64,000 nt of DNA from Mercurialis annua (lineage: Eukaryota; Streptophyta; Magnoliopsida; Malpighiales; Euphorbiaceae), in NCBI RefSeq assembly GCF_937616625.2, contig NC_065571.1:14262501-14326500 (forward strand), written 5' to 3'. How positions within the stretch are numbered: the first letter of the stretch is position 1; each line of letters starts with the position of its first letter. A model generated the notes under the pieces. It saw nothing but the letters and a program-made list of their open reading frames with translations, was not told the origin of the DNA and did not search any database. A program made the translations under genes and the position numbers. Positions 1 through 10,503 of the stretch are shown in pieces.

Positions 1-470
1 AGGGAGAGTGATTTCGCCGGAAAAGGAGAGAAGGAGAGGGAGAGCGGCGGAAAAAAAAAGAGAGAGAGAGAGTCTGAGAGTGAGAAAAAAGGAAGTGGGT
101 AAGTTAGGTTAAGGTTTTACCGACGGAACTAGTCCGTCGGTAATTCCGTCGGTAAAAACATAACCCTTAATGAAACGCATCGTTTCATTAAGGGATGATT
201 TACCGACGGAACTCTATATCCGTCGGTAATTTACAAAATTAGCGACGGACGTAAATAATCCGTCGCTAATGTACCAAAGCAAATTGGCGCCTCCGTTCCC
301 GCCATGTTCCCTCCAAAAGTAGCGACCGAATTGAATTAATCGGTCGCTAAACATGGTGGATTTAGCGACGGACATAGTCCGTCGCTAAATCCGTCGCTAA
401 ACAGCTGATTAGCGACGGAATTGGCATCCGTCGCCAAATTCCGTCGCTAATCAGCTGTTTTCTAGTAGTG
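1..470. mobile_element. CACTA (En/Spm-type) transposon terminal region
   Basis: The segment ends in TTTTCTAGTAGTG, so on the minus strand it opens CACTACTAGAAAA, the classic CACTA terminal inverted repeat. Inside lie many subterminal copies of a ttAGCGACGGA / acCGACGGA motif, mostly as inverted pairs (about 119-142, 212-234, 241-272, 363-389, 411-450), as expected for transposase-binding subterminal repeats. A perfect 14-bp stem with a 3-nt loop (CCCTTAATGAAACG, 164-194) sits among them. The purine-rich first 90 bases are also element interior. The element enters from outside the window and ends at 470. It lies about 2.1 kb beyond exon 3 of the MATE gene, so probably in that gene's intron 3 or at a break in it. 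Confidence 0.8.
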
Positions 471-2612
471 ATGGTAAATTAATATTAAATAATGTAAAGA
501 CTTATATTATGTTGGTTCGGAATTTACATATGCACTCTCCTTTATTTTGAGATCCAAAATACATGATGTGTCAACATGAGACGCGGGCTATACATTAGGG
601 TCATTTTTGTACCTTTTTCCTTTAACTTTTAAAGACATATATATTTGTTAAAGACACATATGCAAATATTCTTCAAAACAATTTGTAAAAATAGTAGATA
701 ATAAATATATATTGTTTGTTGGTAAATAAGAGTAATCAATTTGTATAAGTGGTTGTTAAACATGAAGGGAGGAAATGATTGACGTGAAGATAAATAAAAA
801 GCAACTAAAAATCAACTAACGAGCAACTAATAAACAACCAAGAAGTAACTAACGAGCAACCGAAAATCAAACAAAAGAGCAACTAGCGAACAAATAAAAA
901 ATAATCAACGATCAATTAAAAAGACAATTAATGAATAATTAAAACTAAAATCAAATCAAATTTAATTTTCATACATATCTTCCTTTTTATTTTATTTTTA
1001 ATTTATAAATTATTGTTTTTAATACATATTAATAATCTTTAGGGATATTGGCAAAACAAATTCCAATGTTTCACCTTTTTAGAGATTTAACCCTAACATT
1101 TAAAATATTACGAAACAAATTTTAACTTTTCCAATTTTTGTATTTTATAGCCTCGTCTTGAATTCCGACCATTTTATCATCCATTTTAGGCTACAGATTG
1201 CAAAAATACAAGATGTAGGGATTTTATTTGTAAAATTTTAAAACGTTAGAATTTGATATGCCAATAATATGGCTGCCACATACGAAAATAATGGACGAAA
1301 AAAAATGAAAAAGTTAGAATTTATTTCGTAACGTTTTAAATGTTAGGTTTAAATTGCAAAAAAAAAAAATATTAAAATTTATTTTGCTAATACCTTTAAT
1401 TTTTATTTATTAATTTTTTTTATTTATATTATGATAAAATAAATTAAAAGAGAATCTTTTTTATTAATTTGTTTTATTTATATTAAGGTAAAATATATTA
1501 AAACAGAATCTTACTTTAAAATGAAAAATATAACATTTTTGGTTATCTTGATGTGACCCTCCTTATATTAATAAAAAATTAAATAGATAATCAAAATGAA
1601 TTAATATTATAATTTGATTTATAGAGTTTTTAGCAAGAGAATAATAGTAGATGCATGAAATAGGAGTAGGTTTACACACGTGTATGAATGGGTCAAACAT
1701 CAAAAAGAAATACTATGTATATTTGTTATCTAACATATTAAAAAAGCGTATAACTGCATAAGATTTAGTCCGAGCGTATCTTTGCAATCTAATCCACTTA
1801 TTCAAGCATTTGTGCACGAAACCCAAAAATTAAAGGGGAATGGAAATGAATGATTTCCATTATCTGTGTTTATTTATTAAAATTTAATAGAAAATGGAAA
1901 TGTAATTGCCCGCCCATTTCCCCTCCCCTATGAGAATAAACTTTTCATTTTCAAGTGATTCAAAATTCAATTAATTATTTTACTAATAAATAAATAATAC
2001 ATAATTATTAAATATATTTTCAAATATTTATTTAAAAATAAAAAGTATTTAAAGAAAAAATATTTAAAGAAAAAATATTTTTTAAAAAACAAAAAATATT
2101 TTTTACAAAAATAAAAAAAATTTAAAAAAAAATAATTTTTTTCTAAATAAATTAATTTTTTTAAAATAAATAATAAATATGTTTTTATTAAAATATATAT
2201 AATAAATAATTTTTTACATCACCTTTCTATTGTTACATTAATTTACTGCATCAAATAACATATGATACAATCATTTCATTTTTCATTCCTTCTCATTCTT
2301 ATTCTCATTCCGATTTCCAACCTTGAACCAAACGGCCCCTTAATTCATTCTCATTGGTGAAGGGGAAATGGGAATTCCAATTGGAAGGAAAATCACATTC
2401 TCATTTTCTAGTGAAATTGGGTAAGACAAGCATATTTAAATAATGAGAATCATCCATTCATATTTTCAGTTTTTTTTTAAATAAACCAAACGGCTCATAA
2501 AATCATCTTCAAATCCGTGAAATTTTGAGTTTGAGCTCGAGCCGATTAGCTAAAACGAAGATATTTGCATTGGAACAGAAGTATAAAAAGGAGGAGAATA
2601 TAAGCTTCATAC
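471..2612. other. AT-rich sequence, probably MATE intron 3
   Basis: No coding exon was found on either strand. I looked on the minus strand for the next MATE exon and saw nothing resembling it. The stretch holds a MITE-like inverted repeat (separate entry) and, around 1830-2480, a pair of AAACGG-containing segments with long runs of A/T that may be another decayed transposon without clear ends. Confidence 0.4.
1042..1394. mobile_element. MITE-like long inverted repeat
   Basis: The left arm (GGGATATTGGCAAAAC, then CCTAACATTTAAAATATTAC) and the reverse complement of the right arm (GGTATTAGCAAAAT, then CCTAACATTTAAAACGTTAC) match over roughly 90 bases with mismatches and small gaps. This is the long-TIR form of the Mutator-type MITEs elsewhere in the window. 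No clean 9-bp target duplication is visible, so the ends are approximate. Confidence 0.5.
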
Positions 2613-5600
2613 CAAATTGCAATCAATGAAGTAGTGATTTCGGAGTTAGGCATCCATCCAGCCATTACCACTAAAATTTCAATTGCCCAATCCTCCAAAC
2701 TGACAAGTTTTACAAATGGTTAAGCATAAAAACATTTCAAACTTGCCTTTTATATAGAAAAATCCATTTTATGGTTCTTGTAGTATACGTTTTTTATCTA
2801 TTTAATCCTTGAAAATTAGTTGAAATTGATGAAGTTTGTGTATTATTTATTTTAAATTAACAAGTTCTTATCTTATTTTATATGGAGTAAAATTGAAAAA
2901 TTCCAAGATCGTTAATTAATGTCCATAATTTACACATCAACAATAGAGAAATAATTTGCACTTCATTAAAAAACAAATCAAAACATACTTCAATGAATGA
3001 CACCATTGAACTTGTTTTGATTTGATTTTTAAATATATTAGGATTTGGTTATTGAATAAACTAGAGTAAATGAATCTGATGAAGATGAAGTCCGATTGAT
3101 TTACATGTATTAGATAAATAAAAACGTATAATGTAGGGACGTTGAGATATGTTTTGGCTTAAAAATATTGATAAGCCTTACCATGTCATTGCAGAAGAAG
3201 GCAATGCTAGTTTTAAGTCAACAAGAACGTAACGCAAACATTCAAAAGAAAATCCATTCCATGTATGCTCAAATTTCTTTGCACAAATCACATAGATAAC
3301 CAACATAAGAACCGATATCCATAGCGAAATGGAAGTTGCAATTGGCGCTCCTTTAAATCCGAGTGCAGTACAGTGAACTAGAGCATAAGCAATACCAATA
3401 TGAATACACATTGGTATGAATGAGAATATAACAAGGGGCATGACTACAGATTGTGTTTGAAGAAACCTCAAGATGTTTTGGAGAAATCCGTATGCAAATA
3501 AGCCTGGAATCAGGTACTTCAGGTAAAGGGAAGCAGTTGCAGATATCTCAGGATCTTGGTTAAGTATGATTAAAATTGGTTTCGTGTGTAGCCATATTAC
3601 TGATATGATAATCGAGAAGAAAAAGGATATGATGCAAGATGCTTGTAGATGCATTCCCATTATTCCATACAACTTGGCACCAAAACCTTGACCGCAAAGT
3701 GTTTCAAGTGCTTCACTTAACCCTATCTGTAAAATCCTCATTGAAAATTAGGATCAACAATGAAGATTATCAATACGTTTTCTTCAAAATTGAAAAATAT
3801 TAAGGTAATCATTTGTAAATAAATATAATTTGTTGAAAAAATAAACTTTAATTAGTTATACTTAAGGCCAAATAATCAAAAAAGACCAAACCTTTCATAA
3901 AAATTTCACAATAGTCCAAAATTTTCAATTTCATCCAATGTGTCTTCAAACGCATGATTTTGTTTCAATTTTGTCCAACTACACAAATTTACTTATGTGG
4001 CGCTGATGTGTGGCACTGCAACATCAACGCCACGTAGGCGCCACATGAGCAAAATTATATAATTGGACAAAATTGAAACGAAATCACGTGTTTCAGGATA
4101 AATTGGATAAAACTGAAAGGATTGGACTTTTCTGAAATTTTCATAAAAGGTTCGGCCTTTTTTTTATCATTTGGCCTATACTTAATAGTCATTAGGTATA
4201 ATACTTAGTATATGAGTTATGTTCCAGCGTTATTATCTATCAAATACTCTTAAAGGATTACTAACAACTATTACAGGGAAATTAAAGGTGTCGTTTTCCT
4301 CGTGTCTCTTATATAAAAAGGTAGGTTGAGTACTTATGGAGTACGGAGGCTAAGTAGTTTAGGTTTGTATATAATATATTTCCAACTAAGTCAGTATTCA
4401 ATGTATAAAAATATTCAAAAGACTTAGGGTGGTCGAGCTCCAGTGACTGCCCTTTGTGCCTTGAACAACAGACCATTGGGCGTAGCGGAGTTAGCTGAGC
4501 CGCCCACCCTGAGCACGATGTCACTCTTGTTGTTGTATCTGTATAAGTTGATCTGTATGAAATACTTCACTAGTTATGTTTTGTTACACAAAATGGAAAC
4601 GTTTTCAAATGCATATGTCCCCCATTAATAATTTCATATATAGTATGGATTGCCGGTTCATGCTGTTGTGGAGACAGATTTTATGTTCGTGGAGAAAAGA
4701 GAGCACAAAGTGATTTAGTGGCAGTTTCGTAATTCTTCCAAAATTGGAGATGTGTTTGGGCGGTTCCTGAGCCAAAATATATTGGAAATGAAGCAACAGA
4801 TGACACTTATCAGCTAAGCTCATAATCAATGTCGCTTTTAGGCCGCCATCGTCTAGGCTTCTAAAGTGGCGTTTTTTGTGACTATTACAGTTTTTAAAAG
4901 TGTTTATTTTATTTCGTTTTATACCAAATTTAGGGTTTTTGCTTTACTTTAGTATTTAAATAGCCTTATGAGTTGTAGGACGGCATTTGATGTTGTTTTA
5001 AGACAAATTTAATTATTTTCCAAATTTCTGTCAACGAACGTTTGATGTCTAAATCCTATAATTCTTATTATTGAATCAATAGGTTTGAGAAGTTATTTTC
5101 TAGTATTATGTGCAATAAACAATATTTAAATTATTCAGTTTATAGTTGTGACTTCCACTACATCATTTGGTATGAGAGCCACATCGTTTCAGATTCAGCC
5201 ATGCCGGCAAGGAGAAATAAGCAACGTGTGCAAGAAGAAAAAGAGTGACCGTATTTGTTAGGTCGAACGGCAACTCGATGAGATTCACTATAGGATAGAG
5301 GAACAAATTGAACATATTATGGAACAGATGGCAGAACGGATGGGTGCGCTGTTAGCCAACCGAAACACGATTAACCAACCGCCTAATCGAGGCTAAGATC
5401 CGCCAAGTGAAGGGTTTCCTATATTTGGCAATGAGGATAATGATGAGTATTACGAGGAGGTTCCATAGCGAAGGTAGAGAGCGCGTGGGAAGGATGACCG
5501 ATGGCGTTGGGAGAGCATGATGCATACTAAAATTTTGGAGTTTCATGGAGGCCTCAAATTTGAGGACTTCCTTGATTCGCTGGCCAAGGTAGAGGATATT

Positions 5601-8600
5601 TTAGAATTCAAAGATGTAACGACTAACTGACATGTACCCTTATTGGCAACTAGATTGCGTGATAGAGAAACGACGTGGTGGCAGTAGTTGAAATGGATAC
5701 ATAACCGGTTGGGAAAATCCAAGATTGGTACGTAGGAGAAGATAAAGAAACACTTGAAAATGAAATTTATGCCTTTTAATTTTCAATGACTAATGTACAA
5801 AAGGTTGCAAAATTTGGGACAAAGAAGCAAATTTGTGGACGACTATACCACGAAATATTTCCAATAGATTACTCAAAATAAGATGTAGGAGACAGAGGAT
5901 CAGTTGGTGGCAAGATATATTGGTGGTTTGTTGGTCTCAATTCAAGACATGTTCAATCTGTTTGATTTGGTGTCACTTTCGGTCGCTCATCAAAAGGCGC
6001 AGCATATAGAAAAGTAGGACAAGGGTACAAACAGTTTTGGTAATTCTGCAGTAACGGGTACATCTTGTAGTGGCAGTAGTGGCGTGGAGAACAGGACAAC
6101 GAGTGGTGCACTCGGTATAGGTACGGATATTTTATCAATTTTATAGACCTTCTAGTAGTGATAATATTTGTTGTTTTTGTTGTGAAGAGATGGGTCATAG
6201 GCATGGATATTGTTAAAAACCACAGACCATAAAACCTTTCTTCCGGACACTGATGACTTTCATGATGAGTAGTTAGAGATGATGGGTGATCCAGTTTTTG
6301 ACAAGAGCCTTGAGGAGGAGGTGGTGTACGGTAATACAGGGATTGCACCTGTCGTCAGGTGTGCTTGCTAGACACTCAAGGCAGCCGATGAGAATTGGTT
6401 CGAAGCAATATTTGTCAGTCGACCTACACTATTTTAGGGAAGGTGTGCTATTTCATCATAGATGCTAATAGTTATGAGAATATAATCTCGGAGAGGCAGT
6501 CCATAAGTTAGGCATTCATACCAAGAAATACCCAAAAGCATATAAATTGGTATGGCTTATAACAGGTAGTGAGGTTATTGTATATTATGTACTTTAATGT
6601 GTTTCTCTATTGGTACACGATATAGAGATTATGTTTGGTGTGATATGGTTTCTATGAATGCATGTTATTTTTTGTTAGGGCGACCTTGGCAGTTGATCGA
6701 AAGATCATGCATGATTGTCAGAATACCACTTATTGTTTTGTGTTCAAAAGTGTTAAAATTGTTTTACAGCCTAGTTTGCATATTGAGGCACTAAAGTTTG
6801 TGGAGAGTAGCATGAATTTTCTGTCTCTAGCACAGTTTGAGGAAGAGTTGCAGACTTCAAACACTATGTATGTGCTAATTGGGAAGGAAACTGTGGAGGA
6901 ATCAGCAGTTCTAGAGGTAGTAGCACCGCTGCTCGTAGAATTTGCAGATATGTTCCTAGATGACTTACCATCCACGTTACCACTTATGCATGATATCCAA
7001 CATCACATTGATATAGAGCCGGGAGAAGCCTTGCCTAATTCACAGCATTACAGAATGAGTCCCACAAAACATGAGGAATTGCAGAGGCATGTGGGCGAGT
7101 TACTGACTAAAGGGACATGTGCGCAAAAGTATGGGTCCATGTGCAGTATCAGCCCTTCTCACACCCAAAAAGCATGGGACTTTTTGTATGTGCGTGGACA
7201 TTCTGGTGATAAATAAAACTAAAGTTCAGTACCGTTTTCCTATTTGACAGATGGATGATTTACTTGATCTGATCAGTGGAACAACGATTTTACCAAGATG
7301 CATTTGAAAAGACGATACCACCATATTCAAATAAGAGTTGGGGACAAGTGGAAAACAATTTTTATAATCCCTTAACGACTGTATGTAGAGGTGCTACAGT
7401 TCATAACCCGGGAGTTTTTGTTCAAAATTGACGGGTCGCAATTCAAGAAAGAACGGAACCAGCCTAGAACCGTCTAAGTGTCGGTTCCATACCGAATCAA
7501 AACCGGCTGGTTCCGGTTCTAGGCGGGTCAGAAAAAAATTGGAAGTAAAATTAAACTTTAATTACTAAAAACTATAAAATAACATGGGAAGATAATATTG
7601 CAAGAAAATATAATTTGGTATATCAATGCAGGTAGCTCGTCTTTTCTATTGATGAAGCTACTTAGTCAGAGTGTAAGATGGCGTCTCAGAATTAAAATCT
7701 AGAATAATATTTTTAAAATTTTGAGATAAATTGATATTTTAGTAAATAGAATTTTTAAAAAAATTAATAAACCGATTAAATAAATTTAATTAGATTTTAA
7801 ATTTAAATTTAAGTAGATTTTATTTCGGATTAAAAATAATATCTCGAGATGATTAACGTTTAATTAAATAAATGATATTTTAAATAAATTAATTTAATTT
7901 AAATTAAGATTTAATTAGATTTCAAATTTTAGATTGGATTTGATTTTAGTTTTATTTTTGATATAATTTGGTTAGTAATGTTTTTGGTTTCGTTGATGAT
8001 GTCAACTCATTTTCACTTAATGATTTATGCTGCGTTAGCAGCAATGTGACTGGTGAGATGACAATTTTTTTGGTTTGATTCATGAATGGATAAAAAAAGA
8101 TTTAAAATATCACAAAATTGGCTAAATTAGCCGATTTTAAAGGATTTTGATATACCTAATAAAATTTGCAATATTTGGTATTTTATTTCAGTAATTTATG
8201 TTGAGTTGGCAGTGATGTGGCGAGTGAGGTGACAATTATTTCGGTTCGATTCTTGAATGGCTAAAAAGGGTTTAAAATATTTCAAAATTAGTTAAACTAT
8301 CTGATTTTGAAGATTTGGATATAACTGACGAAACCCGTAAGAAGTTGGTATTTTATTGAGATTAACCCTTTATTAAAAATAAGAGTATTATTAATAATAT
8401 TAAAAACTTAGTTAGAATTGATAAAAGCAACACATATCTAAATTGTTTAACCATTGGATCTTTTATAATTTAAATAAACCTAATTTTTTATAATTTTATT
8501 AGTTCTTATAGTAATTTTGTTAATAGTGTATCTTAGTTAGGGGTGGGTAAAAAAATCGGTCAACCCGATTGACTGAACCGAAACCGTAAAACCAAACTGA

Positions 8601-8733
8601 TAGTTAATCGATCCAAGAGTTTAGATTTAGGTTTTGATTTTAAATTTTTATGGTTAATGGTTTAGATTTAAGTTTTGGAGTTTTAAAAACCATGGTTAAC
8701 CGGTTAACCGTTTTATAAATAAAACATATTTTT

Positions 8734-8788
<55 letters not shown>

Positions 8789-10433
8789 TTGAAAGAATTT
8801 TATTTTTATAATAAACTATTTACCTAATTGAAGTAGGAATATATAAGATTTATATTGTAATAATTAAATAGAATAGAAATTAAAGTTTAATTGTTAGATT
8901 ATATTTAAAATTTTATCTATATTTTTTTTTCTTTTGGTATCTAATTATTTAATGGTTACATGGTTAAAAACCGCAAAACCGAAAAATCAAACTGTTTTAA
9001 ATGGTTAACCGATTTAATGGTTAACCGTTTAAAATTTTAAATTTGGGTTTTTAATTTGAAAAACCGTACTACTATTTTCTGGTTTAAAAATAACCCTCGT
9101 GGACCGGTTAGCCGGTCCATTCCCACCCCTAATCTTAGTCTCATTAAATATCCTTAATAATTAATAATAGAGTAACTATAGTCCTAGCTAATCCTATTAT
9201 TAAATGATATAATAAAATTCTACATGAATCTTAATAGGTAATATAGTATATTAATGTACAATTTACTTATAGTAAGAGTTGCGAGAATACAAAAATAAAT
9301 AGTATAATTATAGAAATTGTTAAATAAATAAATGAACATATCTCCCTGTTTATTAATAAGTTAATAATCAGAAAGACCTGAATTTAATTTTATAAATAGT
9401 TAAAAATCTAAAAGGATGCTCAAAATATTCTCTATGTTGCTCCATTCATAAATTTAAGGCCTAATCATTAAAAAAGACCCACTTTTAGCCGCTTTTATAA
9501 TTATACCCTGACGTATGAATTTTTTCAATTTTATCCTATTTTGTCTTTTTGTATTTCAATTGTACCGTAAAGCATTAATTTGATCTCTTTTTACTTAAAA
9601 AAAAGTTTAATATAATCCTTCATTTTAGCCTATGTTTCAATTAGACCCTAATTATTAATAATATAAAAGATAAAAATTTATTTTAAACTATTTTCTAAGT
9701 GAAAAGGGGCCAATTTAATATTTTAAGGTACAATTGAAACATAAAAATTTAAATTAGAATAAAATTGAAAAAATTACTATGTTAGGGTATAATTATAAAA
9801 GAGGCTAAGGTGAGGGGTTTTTGAGTGATTAAGCCTAAATTTAAATATTATTTTTGCCACTATGCATTAAATATTTATGTTCATCCATCATACTTTTTTT
9901 AGGGAATCCATCATTACTTTTATATATAAGATAAATTAAAAAACTAAATTTATATTTTTTTTTCTGCACTCATCTTATTCACCTGCGATAGTGTCACATT
10001 TGAAACTTTTAGATATCTAAGTACTAATTTTGTTATAAGAAAATCTTTAATATAATATATTTTAAAACCCGTAAGTTTTTTTTAAAAAATTTATCCCGAA
10101 AATATTAAAGAAGAAGATTCAATTTAGCATATTACTATGATCATTAACTCAAGAGATAGAGATGAAAGTTACCATAAAGGAAAAGCCAGAGACAGAAGCC
10201 CATGAATCGGCGAGGGTGGCGCCGGCGAGCTCAAGCTTACCAAGGTGACCAGCAAACATGAGAGAAACCAGAGTTATCATGTAATAGAAAATACTTGTAA
10301 GAATCACCGGCAGAGAAAATAAAATCTGGTTCTTTGCCTCTTCTACGTGGTACTCCATAGTATTAATGTTTTTCCTACCATTACCATCTAATAATGGTTT
10401 TTCCTTCAACAACATTTCAATATTGTCTTGCAT
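2613..10433 (-). CDS. MATE family transporter (DETOXIFICATION-like), exons 1-3
   Basis: Multidrug and toxic compound extrusion (MATE) efflux carrier; the family exports small organic compounds by cation antiport at plasma or vacuolar membranes. Exon 1 is 10173-10433 (ATG at 10433, 87 codons, donor ATG|GTAAC). Exon 2 is 3182-3726 (acceptor TTACAG, donor ATG|GTAAG). Exon 3 is 2613-2699 (87 bp, acceptor GTCAG, donor TTG|GTATG). The phases join cleanly into about 297 residues. Family signatures: [36 protein letters not shown] and GFSFM in exon 1; [15 protein letters not shown] and a chain of membrane helices in exon 2; [20 protein letters not shown] in exon 3. Typical family members have about 480-500 residues, so the last third lies left of the window or is lost behind the CACTA element. 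Intron 1 is 6446 bp and full of transposons. The exons show no stops or frameshifts. The substrate cannot be told. Confidence 0.88.
3866..4176. mobile_element. Mutator-type MITE with perfect 9-bp TSD
   Basis: A 311-bp inverted-repeat element bounded by GGCCAAATAATC and, on the other strand, GGCCAAATGATA. The arms pair over about 100 bases. It is flanked by perfect 9-bp duplications TATACTTAA (3857-3865 and 4177-4185), the size made by Mutator-like transposases. It has no coding capacity. It lies in MATE intron 1, 139 bp upstream of exon 2 in gene sense. Confidence 0.85.
4200..5165 (+). mobile_element. Probable 5' LTR or leader of the Gypsy relic (left boundary unknown)
   Basis: This stretch ends in ...ACATCA two bases before a primer binding site, so its right part should be the 5' LTR of the relic that follows. 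No 3' LTR survives in the window, so the left boundary cannot be set. Around 4427-4512 there is a small imperfect inverted repeat (TTAGGGTGG / CCCACCCTGA) of unknown origin. No host exon was seen. Confidence 0.35.
5168..5180 (+). other. Retrotransposon primer binding site (tRNA-iMet)
   Basis: TGGTATGAGAGCC differs by one base from the usual plant primer binding site TGGTATCAGAGCC. It lies two bases after an LTR-like ...CA end and 23 bases before the gag ATG at 5203. Confidence 0.7.
5168..7430 (+). pseudogene. Degraded Ty3/Gypsy gag-pol relic
   Basis: TGGTATGAGAGCC at 5168-5180 matches the initiator-Met tRNA primer binding site with one change. Downstream, three-frame reading recovers in order: a gag start ([10 protein letters not shown]) broken by a stop; a gag domain ([12 protein letters not shown], a GGL motif) with several stops; a CCHC zinc knuckle, C-X2-C-X4-H-X4-C, at 6172-6213; a degenerate aspartic protease ([10 protein letters not shown]); the post-protease segment [12 protein letters not shown] near 6656-6691; and the start of reverse transcriptase ([27 protein letters not shown]). 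The longest open piece is 6662-7216. Sequence decays after about 7400, before the YxDD region, so the element is 3'-truncated. The chromovirus branch of Ty3/Gypsy is likely. It sits in MATE intron 1, antisense to the gene. Confidence 0.82.
7431..7560. mobile_element. hAT-like fragment
   Basis: A patch rich in GGTTCC, AACCGG and its complement, with inverted copies (AGCCTAGAACCG / CGGTTCTAGGCGG). This is typical of the terminal parts of plant hAT MITEs, but no TIR pair or TSD was found. It abuts the truncated end of the Gypsy relic. Confidence 0.35.
8018..8365. repeat. Diverged ~171-bp tandem duplication
   Basis: Two successive units share ATGTG..GAG.TGACAAT, GATTC.TGAATGG.TAAAAA, TTTAAAATAT and TTGGTATTTTATT at a constant offset of about 171 bp (for example 8044 and 8215). 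The units are diverged and non-coding. The origin is unknown; it lies within MATE intron 1. Confidence 0.5.
8538..9131. mobile_element. hAT-type MITE with perfect 8-bp TSD
   Basis: The ends are TAGGGGTGGGTAA and, on the other strand, TAGGGGTGGGAATG. It is flanked by perfect 8-bp duplications ATCTTAGT (8530-8537 and 9132-9139), diagnostic of hAT insertion. The interior is rich in AACCGGTTAACC-type motifs and holds a TA microsatellite. It is non-coding, 594 bp long, and inserted in MATE intron 1. Confidence 0.88.
8740..8783. repeat. (TA)n microsatellite
   Basis: About 22 uninterrupted AT dinucleotides lie inside the hAT MITE. Confidence 0.9.
9458..9835. mobile_element. Mutator-type MITE with perfect 9-bp TSD
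   Basis: A 378-bp element. The left arm GGCCTAATCATT and the reverse complement of the right arm GGCTTAATCACT begin about 107 bases of alignable inverted repeat, including the shared stretches TTTTATAATTATACCCT and TTTCAATTGTACC. Flanks are perfect 9-bp duplications TAAATTTAA (9449-9457 and 9836-9844). It is non-coding and lies 337 bp downstream of MATE exon 1 in gene sense. Confidence 0.87.
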
Positions 10434-10490
10434 TGTAAACTTATTATTTATTTACTTGTTATAATGAGAAACTTCAATGTTCTTCGGCTA

Positions 10491-10503
10491 TGTATATATA
10501 TAG
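10491..10503 (-). promoter_or_regulatory. Possible TATA box of the MATE gene
   Basis: The minus strand reads CTATATATATACA, about 60 bases upstream of the ATG at 10433. That leaves room for a transcription start about 30 bases downstream and a short leader. It is an inference from position only, in an AT-rich flank. Confidence 0.4.
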
